64,000 nt of DNA from Chondrosia reniformis (taxonomy: Eukaryota; Porifera; Demospongiae; Chondrillida; Chondrillidae), in assembly GCA_947172415.1 (NCBI GenBank), contig OX359199.1, positions 2,878,001-2,942,000 on the forward strand, written 5' to 3'. Below the pieces are notes generated by a model that saw nothing but the letters and a program-made list of their open reading frames with translations, was not told where the DNA came from and did not search any database. The number at the start of each line of letters is the position of its first letter. Within the stretch, counting starts at the first letter, position 1. The position numbers were made by a program, and so were the translations under genes. This document shows positions 1 through 10,838 of the stretch, one piece after another.

Positions 1-1460
1 AGCTTTTTGCCTTTTTCAAGGCTTTCCTCAGTTTGGTCTCATCAATGCTATCGGGACCTTCAGAGGAGGTTCTACCCACCCTCTTTTTGGTTTCCTTTAG
101 CCATTCTTTCACCCCTGGGTCGTCTTTGTTGACCTTACCAACAGTACCTACAATCTTTGTCCAAAAGTCCCTTACTACCTCAATTGAGGGAGCTTCATTG
201 GAGGTTGGAATATTGCCATTCATCCGGAACTTCCTTTGAGTATTCCAAAGGTGGTTTTGTTCCTGGAATTTCCTGCGTTCAGCCGATCTTCGCTCTTGTA
301 GAGTCCAGACCCTGAGTCTTCCCAGTGTCTGTTCTCGAGCTCTGATCAGCACATTCAGGTTTAATGAATGGAACTCCCTCCTAAGCTTTCTTCGGAGTAC
401 TTTCTGGCGTTTGGTCATAGGATTATTATTCTGTTGACGCGCTATTTCCACATTCAGGCAAGCAGTCTTCTAAACCTAAGGCCCTTGGCCTTCCTGTCAC
501 TTTTATGACCTTCCTGTCCCTTACTTCCCTTCTGATTATCTGATTTCCTTCCTTGGTTGCATGGCTGCAATTCGTAGGTTATTTTCCCCTCACAGCCATA
601 GCAACAGAGTAGACTAGGCAGTTCAGGTGCCAGGCCGACCTAGGGCCTTCCTACCACTCTTTCTCCACCCAATCATTGGCCTACTGAAGCAGTGCCGTAT
701 CAACATGGTTGAACCGCACCCCCCACAGGGTTTTCTATCAGAGAATTCTCCAGGTTTCTTTCGGAGACAGGCATCTTTTGCTTTGCCTAAAAGTTGCATC
801 AGTTGATCATTGCCACTTGTCCTGGGACTAGGATGATCATTTGTAGGAGTTTCAACAGGGGCTGCCGGCAGCTCACCATTTTGTTCAGTCACAGCCTGAA
901 GTTGGTGAAGCTCCCCCTGCCCCTGGGCTCCCACTCCTTCCTCCACAGTCTCAGTTAGGGTGGCTAAACCACGAGAGTCAGGTTCCAAAAGGTTTAGTCT
1001 CCAGAGACCTTGACCTCTTCGGATTCTACTAATTCTCGTAGTTAGCGCTACCTTTGTGGTTTTATGGTCTGGCATTGCAGCATTCCAAGCCTGGTACAAC
1101 GGCTCGGCATACCCCTTTTCCATGGGCTTACTTTCTCGGTAGAGCTCCATGAGGATATTATCCCTCTGAAGGTTCCAGATCACCCCTTGGATCCTTCTCC
1201 TTCTAGAGGCACCTTGCGGTGCATCATTAACCAAATCTAAATCTCGGCTACCCGTTACTTGCAGTACTCCGTCTCCTACCAAGTTCCTTTTGGCTTAGGA
1301 CGGCAAGGGTTTGACCGGTCTGAGGCAAATGTGGGTATTTGCTCAGCCATTCCCGCTCTAAACGCTTCTGATAGCCACCTCTTTTGGGTTCAGATCGCTC
1401 ATAGCAATGAATTAGTGCCCTAACCATTTCCTCGGTCCATAGGGCTGGTTGGCCCGTCAT
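1..1460 (-). pseudogene. 5' part of a decayed non-LTR retrotransposon ORF (Myb-like N-terminus)
   Basis: Read on the minus strand from an ATG at 1460, the frame opens with a Myb-like block (LWTEEMVRALIHCYER). After a one-base frameshift near 1282 it continues with a second Myb-like block (NILMELYRESKPMEKGY) down to a stop at 623. A third open stretch from about 476 to position 1 is rich in Arg/Gln and contains FWTKIVGTVGKVNKDDPGVK, then WLKETKKRVG. From memory of the family, this layout (DNA-binding repeats, then a basic linker and an FW...W block before the reverse transcriptase) occurs at the N-terminus of metazoan non-LTR elements often annotated as R2-like. The reverse transcriptase itself would lie left of the window. 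At least two frame breaks make it non-functional. The family assignment is inference; the frames and repeats are seen directly. Confidence 0.5.
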
Positions 1461-1785
1461 TGGGACCGAAGAAAGGCTATTACATTCAGGTACATCTACC
1501 TGCGAGGCACCAGTGGAATCACCTATTCTAGTTGACCCAGGGTTTTCTTCACCACTGGTGCACCTAGGCCACAGTCTGTCTTGAAAATTTTCATTATCAT
1601 GATGTAATGTAACCCAGTGAAGCTGCCAGACGGGGGGTTAGCCCATACTGGCAGGGAGGCTGATTTAGCCACAGGATGCCACATGAAGGGCTAAGCACTC
1701 TGCTCCGTCGGGGGGTTGAACTGGACAATACCCATCCTCCTGTCAGCTCGGAACCACAGCCTCCAATTCCCACGACAACTATTAC
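1461..1785 (-). other. Probable 5' leader of the non-LTR element
   Basis: This GC-richer stretch without a convincing frame lies between the ATG of the LINE fragment and the start of the satellite. The sequence changes abruptly into satellite near 1786, so the element's 5' end probably lies there. No ribozyme or promoter could be identified by eye. Confidence 0.35.
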
Positions 1786-2502
1786 ATACAACTGCTACAT
1801 ATAACTAGTCGATATAACTAATGCATGCAACTAGTACATAGAACTAGTACACAGAACTAGTATCTACAACTAGTACATAGAACTAGTACATACAACCAGT
1901 ACATACAAGTAGTACATACAACTAGTACATACAGCTAGTAACTACAACTAGTTAATGTAACTAGTACATTAAACAATTAGACGCAACAAGAACATACAAC
2001 TACTACATATGACTACATACAACTTGTACATACAACTAGTAAATACAGTTTGTTACTAGTACATACAACTGGTACGTACAACTGGTACACACAACTATTA
2101 CATAAAACTAGTACATATAATTATTCCATATACCTAGTACATACAACATACAACTAGTACATACAACTAGTTCATACAACTATAGTACCTACAACTATTA
2201 CATAAAACTAGTACATATAATTATTCCATATACCTAGTACATACAACATACAACTAGTACATACAACTAGTTCATACAACTATAGTACCTACAATTGGTA
2301 TATAGAAATAATACATAGAAAAAGTACATATAACCAGTACAGACAACTAGTACATACAACTAGTACATACAACTAGTACATAAAACTAGTAAATATAACA
2401 TACAAATATTACACTCAATTACAACTGGTATATACAATTAGAATCGAGTACATAAAACTAGAACATACAACTAGTACATAATTAACCAGTACATACACAT
2501 AT
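1786..2502 (+). repeat. 13-bp satellite, plus polarity (block 1)
   Basis: Degenerate tandem copies of ACATACAACTAGT. A unit of roughly 98 bp (several 13-mers) is duplicated head-to-tail between about 2095 and 2295, showing recent local amplification. The block ends abruptly at 2502, where Naiad coding sequence begins in mid-frame. Confidence 0.9.
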
Positions 2503-4465
2503 AGACTTCTAGTGAGTTTTCTACTATCCAAAAGGCATTAACACCAGTATTCCTATATATACCTAGGCAGTATTCTCTATAATGTTTGAGAATTAGTCTG
2601 AGCGCCGAATTTAGAAATCTAGAAAGGGGTTTGGTAGTACATTTGTGAGAGGCGGCTATGAATCTGTAGCTGTAAGGGTTCTTATGTAGCTTAGGCATCC
2701 AGTAAAAAGAGGGAAGGTTACACCAGTCTGGTTTAGGTTCTAAATTCTCTAGTTTTAAGAAATCTATGTGTTTCCTAATTAACTGTTGGGGTTCTACTGC
2801 ACATTTAGCATAAGTGGAGGTACTGCCTAGTTCTTCATTAATAATTTGTCTATAGTAGGACTTACATATAAAAATTATATTATTAGAGGCCTTATCGGCA
2901 GGGGCTATAACATACTTATCATGTAGGTCTGCTAAGAATTTCTTAATTTTAGGGCAAGTAAGGGTCTTCTTGGCTACTGAGGATTTGGTATACGATTTAG
3001 ACAGCTTAGAGATCCTATCATTAATTTTCTTAAGTACAGCATTTTCCCACTCACTAAATACAGAAGTAGATACATTTTCTCTACGGGCCCAGGTTATCTT
3101 ATATTTTCTAAGACCTTCCTTACACATTTTTAAAGCAGTTACCCAATTAAAGTTATTAGGTTCTCTAAATTTTGGTCCTTTCTTAAGAAGTTTTCTAAGT
3201 TTTGGGTTACTAACAATACGTAGATCACCTGTTAAAACATGGCCTAGGGGCTTGTAAATGAAGGGGGACTTGTGACACTCACATGGTTCTGGTTTTCTAA
3301 AAACATTTGACTTGGAGGCTTGTGAAAAGTTAAAGATTTGAGGTCCTATTGGTTGGGTATACTTATATACTACACATGGGGGCTCTTTGTTTTGTATAAA
3401 GGGTGGGACAGTTTCTAACACTAACTTTTGGTTTAAGATACCTGAGAGGCCTATTTTTTCTACACCTTTATTATGAAACACGATTTTAAGAAACCCTTCT
3501 GGACTTGTCGTTTTCATTGGGTGTTTGGGAAGGCTGGCTGAAGCGCGTGCTTTAATAACGTCTTTAATCATTAGCATAAGTCTAAGCGGAAAAGGTGTTT
3601 CTGGGGTATCGATGAGACATTGTACCGAGTTTAACAAACGATGAAGGTGTTGAGCTGGTAATGCAAAAGTATCGCGTTTAAGTTTGGCTAGAAAGCCAAA
3701 GTTCTTGTAAAGTGGTAGTCGTTCTTTGAGCCATTCAGGGTCGCAGGCAGCGTTATTACTACTGCTTGTCGATTTTAGATTGGAGCGCCGATGCTGTCTT
3801 TTATGAGATAAGCGATTAAAAAGGTTCCATACGATGATTTCTTTTTTAAGTTTTGAAATATTGCCAACGCCTTTAATGTTATCGTTAAGTCCATATGGGT
3901 AAATAGAGCAGAGTTCCTTGTACCAGAACACTTCTCTCAGTAGTCTGAGGCTAGTAGAATTAGGTGTCTCAGGTATCTGTTCTATGGGCATAATCAAGGC
4001 ATCATCAAAACTATGGTTATCAGAATTAAAGTGATTGTAAAGATACAGTGGCTTAAAAGCTTTGGTACTAGTCCTATGGTTGTTCATTCTACTCCTAAGC
4101 ATCTGAGAGGTTTCTCCTACATACTGTACATCACATTGTTTACAAGTAATAAGATACACAACATTCCTACTCTGGCATCCTAGGGGACCACAAGGGCTAC
4201 GGACTTGATAGGTCCTGCCAGTAACTGAACTCTTAAAAGTAGGGCCAGTAACTAAAGAGGGACATGTTTTACACCGCTTATTGCTACACTTCTTAACTAG
4301 TGAGGGGCTAGCTTGCCCACCAGTAGGCACCCCTCTACCTACAGATGGGGGAGAGTTAGCTAACTTTTCATCACCAGGCACCCTACCTTTACCTAATGAC
4401 GGGGAGCTTGTTAACCCGGGCGACCTCCCAGCCGGTATCCTATCTCTATACTTTGTACTTGTCAT
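2503..4465 (-). CDS. Naiad PLE polyprotein, N-terminal part (GIY-YIG plus start of RT)
   Basis: The open frame from ATG 4465 covers about 644 element-derived residues, and a few satellite-encoded residues follow before the stop at 2471. It carries a Ser/Gly/Pro-rich leader, a Cys cluster (KKCSNKRCKTC, about residues 58-68), and a GIY-YIG-type endonuclease domain (VVYLITCKQC then YVGETS, an Arg, NNHR, and later LLREVFWYKEL with PYGLN). A linker of about 300 residues follows, then the RT1/RT2 region (APADKASNN, YWMPKLHKN). The endonuclease precedes the reverse transcriptase, the permuted order known for Naiad elements. The frame is uninterrupted, but the core RT motifs lie in the other half of this permuted copy. 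Confidence 0.85.
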
Positions 4466-4565
4466 GATTGGAAATGGGTCAAGGACTAGACAAGCTAGTC
4501 CACAAAGACTTAACCTATTACATGTAGCCGGGGCTATTTAAAGGCAACAATGGCTCAACAGCCAC

Positions 4566-4594
4566 CAGGGACTAACATGAGGCTAAGTAAACAC
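4566..4594 (-). other. Naiad 3'-to-5' junction linker in the permuted copy
   Basis: About 26-29 bp separate the 3' tail (which ends CAT in element sense) from the 5' UTR sequence shared with the full-length copy. The linker is not satellite. It may be the true extreme 5' end of the element, missing from the copy at 39578-43051 which starts at the shared GGTGGCTG, or it may be filler from circularisation. Confidence 0.5.
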
Positions 4595-4736
4595 ATGAAA
4601 AATCTAAGATACCATTTTCCTACATGCTATATGCCTATTGTGTAAAAAGAGCCTATAGGGGAACTAAACCTAAAGAGAGCTTTAGATGAAGATACAGTAG
4701 TCTTTTCTTCCTTCTTTTCCCTTCTTTCATCTTCTT

Positions 4737-4795
4737 CTCCACTGGGTCAGACAGCCGTTTCTGGGAATTCCACCCTTCATCAGTGATCCTGGGAG
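4737..4795 (-). ncRNA. Hammerhead ribozyme in Naiad 3' UTR (copy 1)
   Basis: In element sense it has the conserved core CTGATGA, a GGG/CCC stem II, GAAA, a two-base-pair stem III (AC/GU) closed by a GGCU loop, and the cleavage-site GUC. Stem I is formed by TCA/TGA, GG/CC and an outer CTCC/GGAG helix separated by internal loops. Position 10.1/11.1 is an A-A mismatch. The minimal stem III is typical of hammerheads in PLEs and retrozymes. Confidence 0.8.
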
Positions 4796-4861
4796 TCTTT
4801 GTCTTTTTCTTTATCTTGATCTTCTGTGAATCCTTGGCTCACTATGCTAAATCTAGGGGCC

Positions 4862-4887
4862 TTATATACACTATTTTGGCGCCAAAA
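4862..4887 (-). promoter_or_regulatory. Palindromic GGCGCC element plus TATA box in Naiad 3' UTR (copy 1)
   Basis: In element sense a perfect 14-bp palindrome TTTTGGCGCCAAAA (4874-4887) is followed about 5 bp later by GTATATAAGG, a good TATA box. The hammerhead starts about 70 bp further on. The palindrome resembles an E2F-type site. The same module is conserved in all four longer Naiad copies here. Confidence 0.6.
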
Positions 4888-5045
4888 GTTAAATAAGGTG
4901 TTAACTAAGACACATGATGAAATTTTAATTTTATGAAAGGAATGTAGGTCCAATTAACTTTTATGAATTAATTATAAATCTATTAGTAATCTTGCTTGTA
5001 CAGGTAAAACAGACTCAGCATAACTATAGACACAAGTAGGATATA

Positions 5046-6002
5046 TTACGTAAGTCTACCCTTAGGTCTTCTAGTAGTAACATTTCTTTGGAGGTGGGGT
5101 AACACAATATGGGGTAACACAAGACAGTCCTTAAGCATACTAGCTACTTTTTGCTTATACTTGATTCTAACTAGAGGCTGCCGGGATAGGAAGGTTTTAA
5201 AGGTTGACTTTAGCTTAAAGTATTTGTAACCCTGCTTAATAAGCCTACTGCATAACTGCAAACTTTTAGCCTGAAAACTGGAGAAGTCACTACATATTCT
5301 AGAATACCTAATTAGTTGTGAAATAAAGACACCATAGGCTGGGGTATTAGGAATATTACTATCTAAATGGGGGAAATTTACTATATCAAAGTTAAAGTCC
5401 TCTCGCTTATCATATACTTTAGTGATAAATTGATTGTTAGTAATGGTTATATCTAAGTCTAAAAAGGGGGATTTTTTAGGGCTGGTATTTGTCTTTTTAA
5501 GAATAAGTTCTTTGGGGTAAATATCACTAATTGACAGTTCAAAATCCTTGTTGTTAATACATAAAAGGTCATCAATATACCTATAAGTATTGGAAAATTT
5601 AATAGCTAGGGTGATGTTATCCTTAAGTAGTCCTTTCATAAACTCATACTCATAGGCAAACAGAAAAAGATTAGCAACTACAGGGGCACAGTCAGTAACC
5701 ATAGGGATACCTACACATTGCTTAAATACAGAACCGTCTACACATACATAAATGTTGTCAATAAGGTAATTAAAGAGCTCTACTAAATGAACAGCTGTGA
5801 CTGCTTTATTGGAGACATTGTTAGACCAAAAGGCTTTATCCTGACAGACTTCTATATATTGGGACTTTCTACAGGTATAGGCACTATGAATTAGGTTAGT
5901 AATCTTATCTTTTAGTAGATTATGGGGGATCGCTGTATATAATGTAGAAAAATCAAAACTAGCTAGCTGGGCTTTTCTAGTGGGTATAGACCTAAGACTA
6001 TC
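5046..6002 (-). CDS. Naiad PLE polyprotein, C-terminal part (core RT)
   Basis: This is the remaining ~319 residues of the element protein, in frame from 6002 to the stop at 5046. It contains RT motif A (FDFSTLYTAIPHNLL), motif B (GIPMVTDCAPVVANLF), the catalytic YIDDL and the PLE-type region FLDLDITITNN followed by VYDKREDFNF and SQLIRYSRIC. No stop or frameshift is seen. The fragment lacks its own start because the copy is rotated; the 5' part of the same element lies downstream in transcription order at 2503-4465. Confidence 0.85.
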   Translation of the reverse strand, partial: DSLRSIPTRKAQLASFDFSTLYTAIPHNLLKDKITNLIHSAYTCRKSQYIEVCQDKAFWSNNVSNKAVTAVHLVELFNYLIDNIYVCVDGSVFKQCVGIPMVTDCAPVVANLFLFAYEYEFMKGLLKDNITLAIKFSNTYRYIDDLLCINNKDFELSISDIYPKELILKKTNTSPKKSPFLDLDITITNNQFITKVYDKREDFNFDIVNFPHLDSNIPNTPAYGVFISQLIRYSRICSDFSSFQAKSLQLCSRLIKQGYKYFKLKSTFKTFLSRQPLVRIKYKQKVASMLKDCLVLPHIVLPHLQRNVTTRRPKGRLT

Positions 6003-6210
6003 ATGTTAGAGACAACAATTTTATGAGTACATACTTTGCATGCTGTTAGTCTAGCATTCATGGTTGAGTCTAAAATATGCAGATGCACTGTCATTCAAAG
6101 CATCCATACACATACATGGCAATACAGCATTCTGTATGGAATAAACATAAGAAAAAAAGAAAAAGAAGCAAAAGCGAAAAAAGTTAAAACAGTTACTTAT
6201 AGCCAGAAAC
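6003..6210. other. Short AT-rich spacer, no feature seen
   Basis: Non-satellite sequence between the broken Naiad end and the 3' end of the minus-strand SAM gene, with an A-rich tract near 6150-6190. No frame, repeat or RNA was recognised. Confidence 0.4.
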
Positions 6211-7970
6211 CTAAGCTGCTGTAAAACATTGAATGTTGCTGCTAACTGTCAGATAAGTAGCACTCTTTTTTATGGTAACAGCTGGAAGACCAAAACCTAA
6301 CTCCTGAATAAACAAAGCCACTTCACTAATGGTCTTCTGATACTCTAGATTAAAGATGTAGTGGGCTGAGCACCATAACATCAGAGCTTTACTGAATCTC
6401 AAAATACCTGAAACCAATACCTTCTTTTCAATTATCAAATAATAGGTGTAAATGTTATTGATGTCTTCAACACGGATAATTATCAGAGATGGCGTAGCAG
6501 CTTTATCTGCAATAGCATCCAAACCTTCACTTATCTGCAAAATAATGCAGAATACATGTATCAAAGTGCACATAAACTTGTACACATAATAATGTTAAAA
6601 ATGCACCTGATGAGCTTCAAATATAAGACCCAAATTTTCATCCTTGGACCCTTTGACTAAGCACAATGCCAGCAGACAGAGGGCTTTTTTCTTCTTCCTC
6701 TTCATCACCTGCACGACAAAAATTAAGGTTTAATATATACAACTACATATTGATTGAGTAGTGGAGTTGCTTTACTTGAAAATTTCCTTTCAAGAACTTC
6801 AGTACTATATTTAGCAGCTTTGCCCTTAAACATTTTAGCAAACTGTTTGGCAACCTTAGTGCAGAAGTCTTTGTTTGGGTGATTCATATGTGCATACATT
6901 GTTGAAACAATGTCACGAACACTAGCATTACGTATATCAGGGGTAAGGCGCTTTCGTTGCTCGGCCTCATCTTTCCCTTTAATGAAATACATAACTGCTG
7001 GTCTCCAAGTGCTTGGGAGTACAAACGTTTGATCACCAGCTGGGCTTATACCTCTGCTGGAGTCTTTCAAGGATGTTGAAGCACTATCAGAGATATCAAG
7101 GCTTACTACAGAAGATTTTGAAGATGAATTATAAACACTTTCTGGTATCACACAAGGTTGTTGTGGTTTGGCATTTAGTGCAGAGCTTGAGGAAAGCTCC
7201 TGCATTAAGAAAATAGAAATCATGCGTAAACATACATGACAATTAACTCAAAAGTGGTACACATACATAAGCAAAAATCAAACATATATAAATTTTAGTA
7301 AAATCTTTGTATATTGAGGAAGACACTTATACTGTGTGTAGATAGGAACCTCTTGAAAAATTGTGCCCCTCGTTATATCTCAAATTGACTTTTCATTGTG
7401 CAGTTACTTTTTAGTAACACATTTATAAGGCATTCAAGTTTTACTAAACAAATCACCACGTTATTTGCTTTTCTAACTAAATATAACATTATGGGTGTTA
7501 GGTTTACAAAACCTTTGTAAAGCTCTCGAATAAGTTTTAGGTGTAAGGAGAGCAATTTGTGAGTCTTTAGTAGAAGATAATCGCTATATATATATATGAA
7601 GACAAAAGGTACCCAGCAAGGCATGAGTTACTTAAAGAATATGGGCTAGGAAATTTACTAATAGAATTAGACGATAAATCTTCTTCACAAGGCCTAATTT
7701 GTTTGGCATTAGTTGGTTCAGTTCATCCACAGTCAATTCAAGGAAGGCAGCAACATCAATTTCATTATCTGCATTTGTGTGATACATATATATGAATAAT
7801 TATAAGCTATTTAATATAGCTATAGCTGGGAGTTTAGAACAAGCTTTTGTGATAATAACCAGCATAAACTGAAACTTCATACCTACAAAAATGTCACAAA
7901 TACTTTCATGTATTCCCTTATCTCTTAGAAGCAGCGACACAGAAATACAATATTTTTCTTCAAAACTCAT
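6211..7970 (-). pseudogene. Spliced SAM-domain protein gene of transposon-associated type, probably internally deleted
   Basis: Five exons can be traced on the minus strand. Exon 1 (7970-7883, MSFEEKYCISVSLLLRDKGI...) and exon 2 (7769-7659) join in phase across a GTATGA donor and a TGCAG acceptor. They rebuild a SAM domain ending NEIDVAAFLELTVDELNQLM. Exon 3 (7199-about 6776) follows in phase and holds the WRPAVMYF and RKRLTPDIRNASVRDIV regions. Exon 4 (6708-6607) and exon 5 (6534-6211) are in phase with each other and end with YIFNLEYQKTISEVALFIQ. The exon 3/4 junction does not keep frame, and a long middle region expected from related proteins is absent. This suggests deletion and loss of function. 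The family is known to me from fish and cnidarians as multicopy, transposon-like genes of unknown function. Confidence 0.55.
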
Positions 7971-8289
7971 CTTGATGCATTGACAGAAAATGGCCATGAG
8001 ATTACTAGACTATGCACTTATACATTATATTGGTACCGGATATTAACGGAAGTTGTCACATTTAACAAATGATGGAAACTGTCTCTTGTCAATTGTCCTC
8101 ATTATTATAGCCAAATCTTCAGATTTACATAAGTCATCTAAGGCAGGTGTAGATCACAATTTTTCACTGTTTTGTGTATTTGAAAGTTGCTTTAATCATT
8201 TCATCACATTTGGTGCTTTTAACAGTTATGTTTATCAAACGTACAGAAGTGTATTGGGTCTGGATATAGCCAATAAGGATAATATGGAG
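7971..8289. other. Intergenic region between two divergent genes
   Basis: About 300 bp between the start of the minus-strand SAM gene and the first recognisable coding block of the plus-strand gene. Any shared promoter would lie here. The open stretch 8053-8313 shows no family similarity I recognise. Confidence 0.3.
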
Positions 8290-10243
8290 GAAACAATCCT
8301 GCTGCTACTATAAATTCAGCTTTACCTATTTTACCAGATTTTAGCTTCAGTGATGAAAGAGAACTTCCAGATGACATTTACTATGATGTGCAACATATTT
8401 TGGGAATAACTGCAAACCAGCAGGAGCAGGAAGCCACAAAGTTTTTGTTAAAACTGAAGGAGGTCTGCAATGTGTCACAACGTCCTGTTAGTGAGGTAAT
8501 CGAAGGCTGCAATAGACTATTTGGAAACTCGTTCTCAATTGTCAAGGCTTCTGTGAAGGATATACTAGGAAAGGCTGGAATATGCATGTCTACAATTGAA
8601 GGTTGGGATGCAGTTTTTTCACTTCCACGACCATGAAACAACCTACATGCAAGGGAAATACTTCAGAAATCACTTTCAAGTTCTGGTTAGAATTGGCACA
8701 TACTACACTAGCAATTAATATTGCTGTATACATATTATACACTAATTCCAAATGTGCTAAACCTGTATATCTTAAGTTCTGATTTCATAACGTCTACTGA
8801 AATAATGGGATTTTAAAATTGACCTGATTCTTACCACTTTATTCATTTAGGAGCCTATTGAAATCATCTTTGGCAATGTTCAAATAAACTGTTTTTCTGG
8901 AACTAAAAGCCAAAGGTACAGTCTGCACGAACATTTTGCTACACCCTCTACTTGAGTCACTTTCACAGTTGTTGAAATCTGTCGTTCGTGTATGGCCCCA
9001 AAGGATGACTCCCAAACTCATTTTGACGAAATTGTTTTTGAATTGCGAACTTCGCAAAATCATGAAGCCCTGTGTCAATCCTTAACAGGAAGTCAGAGCC
9101 GTGAAAATTCCGTTAAATATGGCATAAACCGTACGTCTATTTTAGAAGAGGTTCCTGGATATTCTCTTGCCACAGGTATGCCACATGATATAATGCATGA
9201 TCTTTTTGAAGGGGTTGTTCATTATGAACTAAAGCTATTTCTTTTTTATTGTGTGTTTAAAAAATATTTCTCCATCGATACACTTAACACAAGAATACGT
9301 GGATATGATTTTGGATCTGAAGATTAACCATCATTTATTGATCCTGCATCTCTTGAGATGTCTGACAAAAATTTCGTCAGACAGCTGCTCAAACAATTGC
9401 TCTAGTGAGAAATTTGCCAATCTTGATTGGTGATAAAATTCCTGCAGATGATGAAAATTGGTATTCCTTCCTATTGCTAATTAAAATATGCCAGATTGCT
9501 CTCAGTCCTGAACACTCAAGAGACACAATTCCATACCTATGTATTTTGGTAGAGGAGAAATTGCAGTTATTGCAGAAACTGGACCCAGGGAGTACTATAA
9601 AACCCAAAATGCACTACATGGTACATTATCCTTCACAAATTGAACGACATGGACCACTTGTCCATTCCTGGACAATGCGTCATGAGGCAAAGCTCAGCTT
9701 CATTAAAAGAGCATCACGTAGAGGAAATTTCAAAATATTGTGAAAACAGTTGTGAAGCACCACCAGCTTTGGTTGTCTTATCATCTAAACTGTGCAGAAC
9801 ATCTACTCTACCCATTACCTGAATTCAGTCCAAAGGTGAATAACTCCAGATTATTGGATAAATGTGAACGTATAAAGTCTCAAGTCATAATTGCAGCAGA
9901 CTTAACAAATACAGTAGATTGTATAATCCACCATCATAAATGGCTAAAAATCCAATCTACAGTTTATAAAGTAGGCAATTTCATACTGCTTGATCGTGAT
10001 GAATTTACTCCTAAATTTGGAATGATATTAGATATTATTCATGTTCCAGAACAACAGTGGATATTACTTGATGTTGAGGAATTTGTAGGTGACTATTTTA
10101 TATCACATTTTAATGCTTTTGTTGTTGTATCTATGTCTAATGCAGCAGTGGTTGATGTTCATTTGTTACAAGACTATCACAGTTATACTGCAAGAAAAGG
10201 TTTCAATGTTTCCGATAACAGTTTGTACATCGTGCTACCTTAG
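8290..10243 (+). pseudogene. Decayed transposase-like gene with MPHDIMHDLFEG motif
   Basis: The first block (about 8290-8636) encodes DDIYYDVQHILGITANQQEQ and FLLKLKEVCNVSQRPVSEVI. The second (about 8950-9327) has a Cys pair (ICRSCMAPKDDSQTHFDE), YGINRTSILEEVPGYSL and MPHDIMHDLFEGVVHYELKL. A TAA at about 9325 interrupts it. The frame resumes as NLPILIGDKIPADDENWYSF and the DUF4218-like block IKPKMHYMVHYPSQIERHGP, WTMRHEAK. It breaks again by one base in an A run near 9730 and then runs to a stop at 10243. The D-x-MHxxxxG and PKxHYxxHxP..GP signatures recall tnp2/CMC-type transposases. Part of the usual middle region is missing. Clearly a dead copy; the superfamily name is inference. Confidence 0.6.
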
Positions 10244-10404
10244 ATATTTTAGTTGTATAACCTGGACATTGTCAAACAGATTTCATGTATATATCATGTA
10301 CAATTTGCTTTTAATATTAGTTGCATTTAAATCTATTTACAAGAAGTATGCATTAAAATAATAATACAGCAGTTATCCATGATTCACTTCATGCAGGTAT
10401 GACA
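10244..10404. other. AT-rich tail between transposase relic and PLE fragment
   Basis: Nothing recognised beyond AT-rich sequence. Confidence 0.3.
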
Positions 10405-10424
10405 TTGTTAATGTTCATTAGCAA

Positions 10425-10742
10425 TTGATATGTCCTGATGGGGATTTTCTTATATACCTTAAGGAAAGTGAGATTGGCAGAACACAAGCGAGCAGTCAGG
10501 ATGGGGATGTGAACAACGGTATAGCTGTTCACTCCCTCAAGACTGGCCACTCAATTGCTTGGGACAAGGCCAAGATTACAGACAGGGAAACCCAGTGGCA
10601 AAGGAGAAGGGTCAAAGAAGCCATCAGGATCCAGAAGAGTCAGGTGAGAATGAATTTAGATCGAGGCATTGTGTTACATCAAGCCTGGAGACGATTTAAT
10701 ATTCATACTTCCTTTTTTCTCATCCTGCTGAGGGTCACATGA
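10425..10742 (+). pseudogene. PLE C-terminal GIY-YIG endonuclease fragment
   Basis: The recognisable signature is DVNNGIAVHSLKTGHSIAWD followed by RETQWQRRRVKEAIRIQ and MNLDRGIVLHQAW, the conserved C-terminal half of the PLE GIY-YIG domain (His, Arg-Glu, and Asn-Leu-Asp-Arg-Gly). Just upstream, AEHKRAVRMG is present in another frame, so a one-base frameshift at about 10495-10505 breaks the domain. The catalytic N-terminal GIY/YIG strands are not recognisable. Dead fragment. Confidence 0.75.
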
Positions 10743-10792
10743 CAGGAAGTGGAAATGGCGGGAAAATCCTCTATAAATATTCTTCCACTCAA

Positions 10793-10838
10793 CCATTTGT
10801 CACTGAGGAAGACCCCCAGGGTCGAAACGTTTGACCAA
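10793..10838 (+). ncRNA. Degenerate hammerhead-like PLE motif
   Basis: CTGAGGA (10803-10809), a five-base-pair stem GACCC/GGGTC, then GAAAC and GTTTGACC. This matches the conserved PLE 3' motif derived from hammerheads. The expected UH cleavage dinucleotide after stem III is not clear (a G may occupy the H17 position), so activity is doubtful. Confidence 0.55.

Larger units (their letters stand above)
2503..6002 (-). mobile_element. Naiad-type Penelope-like element, copy 1, circularly permuted
   Basis: Compared with the full-length copy at 39578-43051, this copy contains essentially the whole element once but in rotated order. Reading the minus strand from 6002, it starts in mid-RT, runs to the C-terminus, 3' UTR and 3' tail (4595). 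It then crosses a 26-27 bp linker (about 4568-4594) into the 5' UTR and start codon (4465) and proceeds to mid-RT, stopping at 2503. The two broken ends match positions only 2 bp apart in the full-length copy. The left flank is plus-polarity satellite; the right flank is unrelated sequence. Possible origins are integration of a circular cDNA or eccDNA, reverse transcription of a circular RNA, rearrangement of a tandem pair, or misassembly. Confidence 0.85.

Noticed and set aside
2970..3257. Plus-strand frames opposite the Naiad ORF (also 4281-4541, 41454-41741, 41871-42128, 42765-43025)
   Set aside because: Shadow frames of the Naiad protein; they appear at equivalent positions in two copies because the DNA is the same.
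6003..6010. CATGTTA next to the broken ends of Naiad copies 1 and 4 and in the copy 1 linker as a target duplication
   Set aside because: Seven bases are too short, and the placement does not fit both ends of one insertion; treated as coincidence.
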